A DNA stretch of 64,000 bases from Hyphomicrobiaceae bacterium (GTDB taxonomy: Bacteria > Pseudomonadota > Alphaproteobacteria > Rhizobiales > Hyphomicrobiaceae): assembly GCA_030655135.1 (NCBI GenBank), contig JAURWC010000022.1, forward strand, positions 62,001 through 126,000. The letters run 5' to 3'. A program made the position numbers and the translations under genes. Shown here in pieces: positions 28,277 through 36,733 of this stretch. The notes under the pieces were generated by a model, which worked only from the letters and a program-made list of their open reading frames with translations, was not told the DNA's origin and searched no databases. Position 1 is the stretch's first letter. Every line of letters starts with the position of its first letter.

Positions 28277-29209
28277 ATGTCTGGACTTCATCACGTCACG
28301 GCGATCGCCGGAGATCCGGCACGCAACGTCGACTTCTATACGCGGGTGCTCGGCTTGAGGCTCGTGAAGAAGACCGTCAACTACGACGATCCCGGCACCT
28401 ATCACCTGTACTTCGGTGACGAGGCCGGCAGCCCCGGCACGATCCTGACATTCTTCCCTTGGGGTCATGCCCCGCAGGGCCGTGGCGGCGTCGGGCTGAC
28501 GCACGAGACGTCTTACCGGGTCCCCGAGACGGCCCTCGGATACTGGGCGCATCGCTTCGTGGAGCTTGGCGTGACGCATGAGGCTATCGCAAAGCGTTTC
28601 GGCGAAAGCGTGCTGACGTTCACCGATCCGGACGGCCTGAGCCTTGCGCTCGTGGGCGTTGCGGGCGCGGAGACGGAGGCCGCCTGGGCTGGGTCTAACG
28701 TGCCGGCGGAAAACGCCATCCGCGGATTTCATGGCGCGACCCTGCTGCTCGACGACGCGAAGGCGACGGCGGGCGTGCTGGGCGTGCTCGGCTATGACGA
28801 GGTTGCACGTGACGGGACGACCACGCGCTTCAAGGCGCGCGGCAGCAGCGTCGGCGGCATCATCGACATTCGCGAGGCGAAGGGCTTCCTGCCGGGCCGC
28901 ATGGGCCGCGGCTCGGTGCACCACCTGGCCTTCCGCGCGGCGGACGACCAGGAGCAGGCCGACATGCGGCGCCGTCTCGTCGACGAGCATCGCATGCACG
29001 TAACGGAGCAGATCGACCGCAACTACTTCCGGTCGATGTACTTCAAGGAGCCGGGCGGGATCATCTTCGAGATCGCCACGGACCAGCCGGGCTTCGCCAT
29101 CGACGAGCCCGCCGACAAGCTGGGTGAGACGTTGGCGCTGCCGCCGCACCTTGAAGGGCGGCGGGCTGAAATCGAGGCGCACCTGGTGCCCCTGAAGGAG
29201 GCCGCATGA
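28277..29209 (+). CDS. VOC-superfamily ring-cleaving dioxygenase (MhqO-like)
   Basis: 310 residues made of two vicinal-oxygen-chelate modules. MSGLHHVTAIAGDPARNVDFYTRVLG opens the first, FHGATLLLDDA the second, and VHHLAFRAADD and GGIIFEIATD hold metal-ligand candidates (His and Glu). MhqO-type enzymes act on hydroquinones or catechols. The stop overlaps the next ATG (ATGA), indicating coupling. In context it would open the aromatic ring of reduced quinones made by WrbA. Confidence 0.85.
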   Translation: MSGLHHVTAIAGDPARNVDFYTRVLGLRLVKKTVNYDDPGTYHLYFGDEAGSPGTILTFFPWGHAPQGRGGVGLTHETSYRVPETALGYWAHRFVELGVTHEAIAKRFGESVLTFTDPDGLSLALVGVAGAETEAAWAGSNVPAENAIRGFHGATLLLDDAKATAGVLGVLGYDEVARDGTTTRFKARGSSVGGIIDIREAKGFLPGRMGRGSVHHLAFRAADDQEQADMRRRLVDEHRMHVTEQIDRNYFRSMYFKEPGGIIFEIATDQPGFAIDEPADKLGETLALPPHLEGRRAEIEAHLVPLKEAA

Positions 29210-29844
29210 TCGTTGAGGACATTAGCGTTGTTCGCGCGGGCAGCGAGGTTGCCCGCGCGGATGCGGCCGTGGTGATGATCCACGGACGAGGCGCCTCTGC
29301 AGAGGGGATGCTGGGCCTTGCGGGTGAGTTCGCCGTCCCGGGCATCGCCTGTGTCGCGCCACAGGCCCCGACGTCGTCCTGGTATCCGTATTCGTTCCTG
29401 GCGCCGTTGGCGCAGAACGAGCCGGCGCTATCTGAGGCGCTGGCGAGGGTGGACCACGTCGTGACTGATGTCGTGGCGCAAGGCGTGCCGCGCGAACGCA
29501 TCGTGCTGCTCGGCTTCTCGCAGGGCGCGTGCCTTGCGCTGGAATATGCGGCGCGCAACGCCCAGCGTTGGGGCGGTGTCGTCGCCATGAGCGGCGGCCT
29601 CATCGGCCCCGACGGGACGCCGCGCAACTACGCCGGCAGCCTTGACGGGACGCCGGTGTTTCTCGGTTGCAGTGACGTCGACTCGCATATCCCGCTCAAC
29701 CGGGTGCACGAGAGCGCCGATGTCATGAGCAAACTCGGAGGCAACGTGACGAAGCGGATCTATCCGGGAATGGGCCACACCATCGTCGCCGATGAGGTGG
29801 CGCGCGTGCAGCAGCTGTTGCGTTCGTTCGCGGCGGCGGTGTAA
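29206..29844 (+). CDS. Phospholipase/carboxylesterase family hydrolase (MhqD-like)
   Basis: 212-residue alpha/beta hydrolase. The nucleophile is Ser105 in GFSQGACLA; Asp in CSDVDSHIPL and His in GMGHTIV complete the triad; HGRGASAEG is the oxyanion region. It overlaps the dioxygenase gene by 4 bases. In Firmicutes the equivalent pair MhqO-MhqD belongs to the methylhydroquinone regulon, which fits this operon. Confidence 0.85.
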   Translation: MIVEDISVVRAGSEVARADAAVVMIHGRGASAEGMLGLAGEFAVPGIACVAPQAPTSSWYPYSFLAPLAQNEPALSEALARVDHVVTDVVAQGVPRERIVLLGFSQGACLALEYAARNAQRWGGVVAMSGGLIGPDGTPRNYAGSLDGTPVFLGCSDVDSHIPLNRVHESADVMSKLGGNVTKRIYPGMGHTIVADEVARVQQLLRSFAAAV

Positions 29845-29852
29845 CTCGCGCG

Positions 29853-30479
29853 ATGGAGTTCGACTTCGCAGAGCTCGCGGCCGATGAGCGCTATAAGCTG
29901 CTCACCAGCACCATCGTGCCGCGACCCATCGCGTGGGTCACGACGGTCTCGGCTGACGGCGTGCGCAACGCTGCGCCGTTCAGCTTTTTCAATGCCATGG
30001 GGAAGGAGCCGCCGCTGCTGGCCATCGGCATCCAGGGCAATGACGACGGCAGCCTCAAGGACACCGCTCGCAATATCATCGATACGCGCGAATTCGTCGT
30101 CAACCTCGTCACGGAGCACGTTGCGCACGCGATGAACCTGACGTCGATTGCGGCGCCGGCCGATATCGACGAGCTGGCGCTGGCGGAACTGGATGTCACG
30201 CCATCCATCAAAGTGGCGGTGCCGCGGATCAGCGCTAGCCGGGTGGCGTTCGAATGCCGGCTGCACACGCCGTTGCAGTTCGCGTCAGGCCAGGTTGTCG
30301 TGATTGGCGAGGTGCTGCAGGCGCACGTGGATGATGCCTATGTGCTGGATGCGGCGAAGCTGTACATCGATACGCCAAAGCTGGCGCCCATCGGACGCGT
30401 GCATGGGCGAGGGCTGTATGTGCGGACGGTCGAAACCTTTCAAATCGACCGGCCAAGCCCAGTGAAGGCGCCACAATAA
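29853..30479 (+). CDS. Flavin reductase family protein
   Basis: 208-residue FMN-binding split barrel of the DIM6/NTAB group, with PRPIAWVTTVSADGVRNAAPFSFFN near the N-terminus and a conserved YIDTPKLAPIGRVHGRGLYVRT ending. It starts 8 bp after the esterase and is probably in the same transcript. It may supply reduced flavin or itself act on quinone-derived products. Confidence 0.85.
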   Translation: MEFDFAELAADERYKLLTSTIVPRPIAWVTTVSADGVRNAAPFSFFNAMGKEPPLLAIGIQGNDDGSLKDTARNIIDTREFVVNLVTEHVAHAMNLTSIAAPADIDELALAELDVTPSIKVAVPRISASRVAFECRLHTPLQFASGQVVVIGEVLQAHVDDAYVLDAAKLYIDTPKLAPIGRVHGRGLYVRTVETFQIDRPSPVKAPQ

Positions 30480-30484
30480 AACTC

Positions 30485-30513
30485 AGGGACGGCACCTGGC
30501 TGGTGCCATCCCT
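30485..30513. terminator. Bidirectional hairpin between convergent genes
   Basis: Arms AGGGACGGCACC and GGTGCCATCCCT (one mismatch) around a short loop, in the 59-bp gap between the flavin reductase and the DUF883-type gene. No long T-tract. Confidence 0.5.
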
Positions 30514-30538
30514 GTCGTAAGCTCGACGCTACGAAACT

Positions 30539-30922
30539 CTAGAAGCGACGGCGAAGCGCGCGATACTGCGGCTCCAACATGTTCGTCACCCGGTCAAGAA
30601 GATCTTCGTTGCGACGAGCTTGGGTGAGTTTCCACAGTGCGCCGATGGCGAACGCTGCGGTTACAGCGATACCTACAGCCACGACCGGCTGCTCGCGAAC
30701 GAAACGCCGCGTGGAATCGTAGGCGTCTTCTGCGGTCTTTTCTGCAGCGGCATATGCCTGTCCTGCTGTTTTTTCGGCGGCCGCGTAGGCTTTCTTGCCT
30801 TCTGCAGCTACTGTGCTGGCCACGTCTTCTGCCTTGGCCTTCAACTTCTGGACCCGGTCTTCGGCGTCGTTTGCAGCCGATGCGGATGCGGCTCCGAAAT
30901 TGCTCTGATAGGGCTGCGCCAT
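30539..30922 (-). CDS. DUF883-type membrane-anchored stress protein
   Basis: 127 residues starting MAQPYQSNF at 30922, behind an AAGGAG site (the longer frame from 31159 is not plausible). A helical, Ala/Lys/Glu-rich central region with the repeat KAYAAAEKTAGQAYAAAEKTAEDAY precedes a C-terminal membrane helix (VVAVGIAVTAAFAIGALWKL). This is the ElaB/YqjD-like layout of inner-membrane proteins that bind ribosomes or respond to stress. A perfect GGAAC-N17-CGTT promoter lies 37-62 bp upstream. Confidence 0.78.
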   Translation of the reverse strand: MAQPYQSNFGAASASAANDAEDRVQKLKAKAEDVASTVAAEGKKAYAAAEKTAGQAYAAAEKTAEDAYDSTRRFVREQPVVAVGIAVTAAFAIGALWKLTQARRNEDLLDRVTNMLEPQYRALRRRF

Positions 30923-30958
30923 GTCGGGCTCCTTTGAACTGTGTGATTGTTCTGGTGC

Positions 30959-30984
30959 AACGCCGCATGACGGACTGCAGTTCC
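30959..30984 (-). promoter_or_regulatory. EcfG promoter (GGAAC-N17-CGTT) of the DUF883-type gene
   Basis: On the minus strand GGAAC (30984-30980) and CGTT (30962-30959) are exactly 17 bases apart. This is a full match to the alphaproteobacterial general-stress sigma consensus, placed 37 bp from the start codon. Confidence 0.75.
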
Positions 30985-31193
30985 GAAAAGACTTCTTAAA
31001 CAGCGCGAACGATCGTTGCCGCGCGCGAAAGTCTGCGTTGCAAAGTCGCCACTGCGGCAGCCCATTTCGCCGAATTGGGATTGGAAGTCGGGGAAAAGCC
31101 CCGGTTTTGCGCATTGGTGGACCGACGTCGGTCAACCGGACTGGTAATATAGAGCACACTGATAGATGTGGTTCGATCGTGGTGGCGGCGTCA

Positions 31194-31415
31194 ATGCAAC
31201 AGATCCTGAAATCTCATTTTGACCCCTCAACGAAGCAATCGCTGGCGGAACTATATAGCCGCATCGTGGAGCGAACCTTGGCAACGCCGCACCGGGCGCC
31301 GCGCGACATTATCGAAGCGGCCATTGCCAACGCGCTGATTGATTTGGCGTCCGCAGGGCAGCGAAATCCCGAGCAATTAACGCGTTACGCCGAATATCGC
31401 GCGTCCGTCGTCTGA
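31194..31415 (+). CDS. Small hypothetical protein
   Basis: 73 residues from [13 protein letters not shown]. It is entirely helical in pattern, with the segment [36 protein letters not shown] at 31182 is an alternative start. No family recognised. It lies between two genes with EcfG promoters; the second of these starts about 10 bp after its stop. Coding is supported by codon-position composition and by the amphipathic helices, not by homology. Confidence 0.5.
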   Translation: MQQILKSHFDPSTKQSLAELYSRIVERTLATPHRAPRDIIEAAIANALIDLASAGQRNPEQLTRYAEYRASVV

Positions 31416-31424
31416 TTTTCGCCT

Positions 31425-31450
31425 GGAACTTAGGGGAGATGCGGTACGTT
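31425..31450 (+). promoter_or_regulatory. EcfG promoter (GGAAC-N17-CGTT) of the GlcG-like gene
   Basis: GGAAC (31425-31429), 17 bases, CGTT (31447-31450), then the ATG at 31489 after a 38-bp leader. Full consensus match. Confidence 0.75.
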
Positions 31451-31488
31451 CGCGTGCCATATCACTCAGACCCCCAGGGAAGACCATC

Positions 31489-31923
31489 ATGCATGTCACT
31501 ATTAAAGATGCACAAAAGGCCATCGAAGCCGCGCGCAAAAAGGCTGCTGCTCTCGATACCCAGATGTGCATCGCCATCGTAGACTCAGGCGCAACCCTCA
31601 AGGCGTTTCATCGCATGGATGACGCGTGGGTCGGCAGCATCGACATTGCGATCAAAAAGGCGAAGACCGCTTGTCTGTTCGGCATGAAAACCGGCGAGCT
31701 CGGAAAGCTGTCGCAGCCGGGCGGATCGCTGTGGGGCATCGAGCATTCGAACGACGGCCTGATCACGTTTCCAGGCGGCGTGCCGATCGTAGATGAAAAG
31801 GGCGTTCTGGTAGGTGCGATCGGCGTCAGCGGCTCTACCGTCGAAAATGATGAGACTGTTGCCAAAGCCGGGGCCGAGTCTCTTGGCGTGACCGACTTAC
31901 CCGCGCATCCTTGGCGCACCTAA
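31489..31923 (+). CDS. GlcG/HbpS family (heme-binding-like) protein
   Basis: 144 residues of the GlcG/HbpS alpha-beta fold: [37 protein letters not shown] is the diagnostic N-terminal pattern and [30 protein letters not shown] the C-terminal one. Family members bind heme or cofactors such as cobalamin-derived molecules, or have unknown roles. A consensus EcfG promoter stands upstream, so it is probably stress-induced. No signal peptide; likely cytoplasmic. Confidence 0.83.
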   Translation: MHVTIKDAQKAIEAARKKAAALDTQMCIAIVDSGATLKAFHRMDDAWVGSIDIAIKKAKTACLFGMKTGELGKLSQPGGSLWGIEHSNDGLITFPGGVPIVDEKGVLVGAIGVSGSTVENDETVAKAGAESLGVTDLPAHPWRT

Positions 31924-31926
31924 GCT

Positions 31927-32103
31927 TTACATATAACCGTTTACTCGTAGGGCGTTGGGGCCGCTGCGGATCCGCGCTGCGGCCTCAACATCGATCAACC
32001 GAATGAGCGCTTCGTGTATCGCTTTTGTCAGGCCGTCGACATCGGTTTCAGTCTGGACCCGGCGGCCGATGCCCGCTAGCTCGTTACCAACAAGTCTACG
32101 CAT
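31927..32103 (-). CDS. Very small hypothetical protein (58 residues)
   Basis: An open frame of 58 codons starts with ATG at 32103 and ends with TAA at 31927, four bases from the convergent GlcG-like stop. A GGAGAAG ribosome site lies 4 bases before the ATG. The product begins MRRLVGNELAGIGRRVQ, continues TDVDGLTKAIHEALIRLIDVEAA and ends RVNGYM; it is an amphipathic helical protein. No family recognised. The ribosome site and the neat fit in an otherwise empty 284-bp gap are the evidence. Confidence 0.5.
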   Translation of the reverse strand: MRRLVGNELAGIGRRVQTETDVDGLTKAIHEALIRLIDVEAAARIRSGPNALRVNGYM

Positions 32104-32207
32104 ATCTTCTCCAGTGGTCTGGGATGTATTGGGGCAGTAACAGCTGTGGACGTAGGCCGTTCCCGCCTACCCGTGCGCCTAATGGCAGCAGTACAGAGGA
32201 AGCAAGA

Positions 32208-32711
32208 ATGTTGCATGCGCTCGCTCGCGGACTTGCCGTAATCGCTTGTTTTTCGGCCAGCTCTTTTGCCGCCGTGGCTGCGATCGATGGCAAATACGTG
32301 AAGACGCCGACAGGTTACCTCCTGGTGCTCAAGCCGGGTGACGACGTTTCGGCTCATCTGTCGGAGCTTGCCGAGCGGGAGAAGATTCCTGGCGGCAGCG
32401 TCAGCGGCATCGGCTTTCTTGAGGAAGTGAAGTTTGCCTACTTCGACGTCCAGACGAAGGAATACATTTCGAAGACGTACAACGATGTTGAGTTGACCAA
32501 CCTGACCGGCAGCCTGGCCTGGAAAGAGGGGAAGCCGTCGCTGCACATTCACGGCACAGTAGCTGGCCGGGACTATCAAGCGTTTGGCGGGCACATTCTC
32601 GACTCCCGGGTGGGCCGCGGCACGCTGGAGCTGTACGTGACGGTATTCGACAAAGCGCTCGATCGGATCTTTGACGCCGAGATCAACGCCAATACGCTCA
32701 AGATCAAATGA
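32208..32711 (+). CDS. Exported PPC (DUF296) domain protein
   Basis: 167 residues: signal peptide (ALARGLAVIACFSASSFAAVAA), then one PPC/DUF296 domain (GYLLVLKPGDDVSAHLSELAEREKIPGGSVSGIGFLEEVKF...HIHGTVAGRDYQAFGGHIL) with the conserved His residues that could bind a metal. The start at 32208 follows AGAGGAAGCAAGA; the frame before it is not protein-like. PPC domains occur in plant AT-hook proteins and in stand-alone bacterial proteins; the exported form here is of unknown role. It is convergent with a dienelactone hydrolase gene. Confidence 0.8.
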   Translation: MLHALARGLAVIACFSASSFAAVAAIDGKYVKTPTGYLLVLKPGDDVSAHLSELAEREKIPGGSVSGIGFLEEVKFAYFDVQTKEYISKTYNDVELTNLTGSLAWKEGKPSLHIHGTVAGRDYQAFGGHILDSRVGRGTLELYVTVFDKALDRIFDAEINANTLKIK

Positions 32712-32730
32712 GCTTTCTGCAGCGAGCAGT

Positions 32731-33639
32731 CTATTTGGCGGAGACACCATTCTGCTTGAACCACGCTAGCAACTTGGCCCAGCCGTCTTTGGCGGGCTCG
32801 GCCCGGTAGCTCGGACGATAGTCGGCGTGGAAAGCGTGCGGCGCGCCGGGATACACGACGATCTCGCACGTTTTGCCGGCAGCTTTACACGCCGTGCGCA
32901 TTTGCTCGACGGTGTCGACCGGAATGCCCTGATCGTCCCCACCGTAGAGACCGAGCACTGGCGCCTTGAGGTCGGCAGCAACATCGACAGGGTTCTTCGG
33001 CGTCAGGGCGTTGGTTTCGCCGGTCAAGCGGCCGTACCAGGCCACGCTGGCTTTGACCTTCGCGTTGTGGGTGGCATAGAGCCACGTGATGCGGCCACCC
33101 CAACAGAAGCCGGTGATGCCAAGACGGGTGGCATCGCCCTTGCCTGACAGTTCCGCGAAGGCAACCGCGGCGTCGAGATCGCTCATCACCTGGGCGTCTG
33201 GCACCTTGGCAACGATGGCGCGGATCTCGTCGATCTTCGAGAGCTTCAGCACATCGCCCTGGCGCGCGTACATCTGCGGGGCCACGGCCATGTAACCTGC
33301 CTTGGCGAAGCGGCGGCAAACGTCCTTGATGTGTTCGTGAACCCCAAAAATTTCCTGCACGACGAGAACGATGGGAAACGGACCAGCGCCGAGAGGCATG
33401 GCGCGGTAGGCTGGAATATCGACGTCCGCGGTCGGGATCTGAACTTCCCCGGCGTCGATGCCGTCCGTCGAAGTCGTGATGGCGGTCTGGGCTGAGACGG
33501 GCTGCGTCGCAAGAGCGAAGCCGGTTGCCAGGGTGGTTACCAGCGCTTGCCTGCGCGAAAAGTCGACACGTGGCATCAGGCTACGCAGGTCGCTGGCGAA
33601 ATTAATGTCGTGCGCCGCTTCGCTGGAATCCCGGCTCAT
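32731..33639 (-). CDS. Exported dienelactone hydrolase family protein
   Basis: 302 residues. A twin-arginine-like signal ([17 protein letters not shown]) follows a 27-residue N-extension; an internal Met at residue 22 ([10 protein letters not shown]) may be the true start. The DLH fold shows Glu96 (VVQEIFGVH), nucleophile Cys179 (GFCWGG), Asp in GGDDQGIP and His in PHAFHADY. It would hydrolyse dienelactones or similar esters in the periplasm. It is 30 bp downstream of the ClpP-like gene on the same strand. Confidence 0.83.
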   Translation of the reverse strand: MSRDSSEAAHDINFASDLRSLMPRVDFSRRQALVTTLATGFALATQPVSAQTAITTSTDGIDAGEVQIPTADVDIPAYRAMPLGAGPFPIVLVVQEIFGVHEHIKDVCRRFAKAGYMAVAPQMYARQGDVLKLSKIDEIRAIVAKVPDAQVMSDLDAAVAFAELSGKGDATRLGITGFCWGGRITWLYATHNAKVKASVAWYGRLTGETNALTPKNPVDVAADLKAPVLGLYGGDDQGIPVDTVEQMRTACKAAGKTCEIVVYPGAPHAFHADYRPSYRAEPAKDGWAKLLAWFKQNGVSAK

Positions 33640-33669
33640 TATCTGTCTCCATACTGTCAGCCGTCCGTG

Positions 33670-34530
33670 TCAGCCTGACGATTTCGCAGGTGGCTCCGGA
33701 GCGGCATTGCTCTTCGTGACGAGCTTGAGATCAGTCAATTCTTTTTGCGTGAAAACGTACAGACGGTGTTTTGCCGTTTTCATGGCGAGGATCCACGCTC
33801 GCGGGTCAACGCCCATGGCGACGAGGTGTTCCTGGCACTCTGCCGAGATCCGCTGGGCATTGGCCAAGCCCTCGTGCAGCGTTCCGGTTTCCGACGGCAG
33901 CGTGAAAACCTGGTGCACGCCGATCCAGACTTTACGGCCGGCTTCGCGCTCCACGCCGCCTGCGAACAGCAGCGGGCAGGAGGAGGCGCAGTAGGCGTTC
34001 TCCGGCACGATGGTGGAGATGCTGGCCTTGCGGATGGCGCGGGCCATGGCGATGGCGTCTGATACGGAGCCGCCGGGCGAGTGCAGATAGACCTTCTTGA
34101 TCGTTCCGGGCTTGTCTTGCAGCATGCGCTCGAAATCGGCGGCGGTTCCGGGCTCGATGCGGCCGACCGCTGCGAGGTTGCCGGCGCCATCCGCAGTGAA
34201 GGTCATCCGCGAAGCCAGTTGGGACGGCGAGGGGCGATCGACGAGGCCAGGCATCTCGGGGGGACGCGTTCCCGGCGCGACCGGGGCGGCTTTGGGAAAA
34301 TACGGACGCTCCTGATCGCTGTCCTTGGGCGGCTCCATCTCGACGGGGCCGGTGCGTTCCATGTCGATTGCGGGATCGCCGGCGCGCTGCATCATGCTCG
34401 ACAGGTCGAGTGCGAGCATGGCGATGCTGGCCGTGACGAGGACGAAGAACACGCTGCGCAACATCGCGCCTTCGGCTTCGCCCTCGCGGCGCCAGTAGTC
34501 TGGATCAAGCAACGCAAAGCGCCGCGTCAT
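33670..34530 (-). CDS. Membrane-anchored ClpP/SppA-like protein (COG3904-like)
   Basis: 286 residues. One transmembrane helix (about residues 23-45), a Pro-rich linker, then a ClpP/crotonase-type domain (about 108-270). Ser151-Ala159 (SPGGSVSDA) is the oxyanion-type loop; Ser183/Ser184 in YCASSCPLLFAGG align with the ClpP nucleophile region and His206 in VHQVF with the catalytic His. Cys181 and Cys185 could form a disulfide, as expected outside the cytoplasm. It overlaps the upstream membrane-protein gene by 4 bases (ATGA). Protease activity is inferred, not proven. Confidence 0.7.
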   Translation of the reverse strand: MTRRFALLDPDYWRREGEAEGAMLRSVFFVLVTASIAMLALDLSSMMQRAGDPAIDMERTGPVEMEPPKDSDQERPYFPKAAPVAPGTRPPEMPGLVDRPSPSQLASRMTFTADGAGNLAAVGRIEPGTAADFERMLQDKPGTIKKVYLHSPGGSVSDAIAMARAIRKASISTIVPENAYCASSCPLLFAGGVEREAGRKVWIGVHQVFTLPSETGTLHEGLANAQRISAECQEHLVAMGVDPRAWILAMKTAKHRLYVFTQKELTDLKLVTKSNAAPEPPAKSSG

Positions 34531-35840
34531 GGAGACCGGCCGGGGCCGATGGCGGGCGTGATAGGCGCCACGTTGGATGGAAGGCGCTCAGGCGGCACAT
34601 TTGGAGGCCCGGTGTGGGGCGCGTCCTCCGCTCGCCGGCCGCCTGGAGGTTGCGGCAACGAGGGGTCGTGGTCGCGCAGCGCGTGATAGATGCGGACGGC
34701 GCGCATGACCTCGCCTGCGGTCATCGTATCTTCATCGCGGTCGGCGCCTTCCTCGCGGCGGATTGCGGCGTGCACGATGACGTGGATGAAGATCAGCACG
34801 GCGGGCATCAGGTCGAGCGAGATGGCACCGGCCCAACTCGGCAGGAAGTCGCCGGCGTACTGTAGTACCGCTTCCGCCGTCGAGAGCGGGATGAAACGCA
34901 CGGGCACGACGGTGGGGCGGGCGAGGATCTCGTCAGCCGCCGTCGAGAGTGCGGACGACTGCGACTTGATCGCCTGTTCCACCTTGCCGACGACCTGGTT
35001 CTGGCGATCGGCCAGATCGACCGAGCGGCCGTCCGCCGCCGGAGCGATGAATGTCTTGTGCAGATCCTCCGCCGTGCGCTTCACGGCAGGGGCGATCGAC
35101 GTCTGCTGCAGGTCGGCGATGGTGCCGGTCAGCGTGACGGTTTCGGCCGCGAAGGCGTTGGTGCGGTCCTCGACCGGGCCGGTGGCGGAGACGAGCTGCC
35201 GCATCTTCGACAGCGACTTGCCGCCGGACTCAAACAGCACCTTGATACGTTCGCGTGAGGCCGTGATCTCCGTCGCCAGGCCGTTCAGCTGCGTCGCCAT
35301 CTGAGCCGTGAGCTGGACGACGGTGCCGCTGCCCGAGGTGCCGGTGAGGGCTCCGGACTGGCGTTCCTGGTCTGACAAGAGAGAGAAGCGTTGGGCGGCG
35401 AGCTGGATGTCGGGCAGCAATCCCTGAGCCGCGAGCGCATTGCCGTGGGCCTGATCGAGCTTCTGCTGGTATTCCTCGTTGGCCGTGGCCATGTGTTGTT
35501 CGAGGGCGGCGGCGCCGGCCAGCGCCGCGGCGTTGAGCCAGGCGGACATGGCCAGGATCATGATGCTGCCGATCGCCATCGCCAGGTACATGAGCCGGCG
35601 CGACGAGGCTTCGCGAACGTGCGGAAGAAACCGCATGAGGTAGGTCCAGAAGGCATAGATGCCGACGGAAACCGCCGCCGAATAAACGACGGCGGCGAAA
35701 AATACGGCGATGGGTGAGCCTTCCAGCAGGCTGCGGACGCCAAGATATGTGTAAATGCCGCTCGCCAGCGCCAGCGTGGCGAGCGTAAATTTCGTCATCA
35801 CCTCAAGGCGGGCAATGCCGCCTCGGAGTACTTGAGACAT
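34527..35840 (-). CDS. Multi-pass membrane protein with long periplasmic coiled coil, unknown
   Basis: 437 residues. Three N-terminal membrane helices (about 17-35, 43-66, 82-110), a long helical, Gln/Ala-rich segment (about 115-320), one further helix (about 340-362, ISLDLMPAVLIFIHVIVHAAI) and a Pro-rich cytoplasmic tail. No known family recognised. It is translationally coupled to the ClpP-like protein, suggesting that the two form a membrane complex, perhaps sensor or scaffold plus protease. This is inference from gene order. Confidence 0.65.
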   Translation of the reverse strand: MSQVLRGGIARLEVMTKFTLATLALASGIYTYLGVRSLLEGSPIAVFFAAVVYSAAVSVGIYAFWTYLMRFLPHVREASSRRLMYLAMAIGSIMILAMSAWLNAAALAGAAALEQHMATANEEYQQKLDQAHGNALAAQGLLPDIQLAAQRFSLLSDQERQSGALTGTSGSGTVVQLTAQMATQLNGLATEITASRERIKVLFESGGKSLSKMRQLVSATGPVEDRTNAFAAETVTLTGTIADLQQTSIAPAVKRTAEDLHKTFIAPAADGRSVDLADRQNQVVGKVEQAIKSQSSALSTAADEILARPTVVPVRFIPLSTAEAVLQYAGDFLPSWAGAISLDLMPAVLIFIHVIVHAAIRREEGADRDEDTMTAGEVMRAVRIYHALRDHDPSLPQPPGGRRAEDAPHTGPPNVPPERLPSNVAPITPAIGPGRSP

Positions 35841-35933
35841 GCGCCATCCTTATAAATCTAAGAGCTGTTCGCGTTGCATGTGGTGCACACCGATGCGTTT
35901 TATAAGTGGCGTGCAATGCGTTAGCTTCAGGGC

Positions 35934-36641
35934 ATGACGCAAAGAAAGACTCCAGCCGCGAAGGCGCGCCGCGCTGCCAAGCCTCGGAAGGTGCAGTGCC
36001 GCGATGAACGCGAATATGTTTTCGAACCGGCACGCACTGCCTTGCTGGCTATCGATATGCAGCGCGATTTTTTCGGGGGCGACGACGACGGCGCAGACGA
36101 AGCGCAAAGCAACGCGATGCGCGACGTGGTGCCAAAGGTGGCTTCGCTGCTGGCCGTAGCCCGTGGCGCTGGATGCCACATCGTCCACACGCGCGAAGGG
36201 TACGCGTCTGATCTCTCCGACGTCACCGCGTATCGCAAATCACTCGGCTACGTGGGCCGGGAGGGGCCGGGCGGGCGCTTCCTCATCCGTGGCGAGTGGG
36301 GGCATGATTTTTGCGACGAGGTCGCTCCTCTCGCCGGCGAAACGGTGATCGACAAGCCGGGCTTCAGCGCTTTCTACCGAAGCGATCTCCACGCCCGATT
36401 GCAGGCTGCTGGCATCGATCACCTGATTCTGTGCGGAGTGACGACGCAATGCTGCGTGCACTCCACGCTGCGAGAGGCCGTAGATCTTGGATACTGGTGT
36501 CTGACGGTTGCAGATTGTTGCGCGGCGGAAGAGCCGGAGCTTCACGAGGCCGCGCTGCGGATGATCGCTGGTGAAGGCGATCTTTTTGGTTGGATCGCAG
36601 AGCTAGACAGCGTGCTTGCCGCGACAAGTGCCTCGGCTTGA
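35934..36641 (+). CDS. Isochorismatase-family cysteine hydrolase
   Basis: 235 residues with a basic N-terminal extension of about 30 residues. The catalytic triad is Asp41 (AIDMQRDFF), Lys141 (VIDKPGFSAF) and Cys174 (GVTTQCCVHST). Family members hydrolyse amides, ureido groups or isochorismate; the substrate here is unknown. It is divergent from the membrane-protein gene over 93 bp and ends before a strong terminator. Confidence 0.85.
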   Translation: MTQRKTPAAKARRAAKPRKVQCRDEREYVFEPARTALLAIDMQRDFFGGDDDGADEAQSNAMRDVVPKVASLLAVARGAGCHIVHTREGYASDLSDVTAYRKSLGYVGREGPGGRFLIRGEWGHDFCDEVAPLAGETVIDKPGFSAFYRSDLHARLQAAGIDHLILCGVTTQCCVHSTLREAVDLGYWCLTVADCCAAEEPELHEAALRMIAGEGDLFGWIAELDSVLAATSASA

Positions 36642-36663
36642 AGTGCGGATTCCGGCATAAAAA

Positions 36664-36695
36664 AAACTCGCGAAGCCCCGGCGCTTCGCGAGTTT
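36664..36695. terminator. Strong bidirectional terminator
   Basis: Arms AAACTCGCGAAGC and GCTTCGCGAGTTT (13 bp, perfect) with a 6-nt loop; A-rich before and T-rich after. It serves the isochorismatase gene and the convergent Arg-rich gene. Confidence 0.85.
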
Positions 36696-36733
36696 ATTGT
36701 GGGTCAGGCCACCGTTAAGCGGCCGTTCCTTGA

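Noticed and set aside
30922-31159. Long N-terminal extension of the DUF883-type frame
   Set aside because: It would read through the EcfG promoter and lacks a ribosome site; the ATG at 30922 has one.
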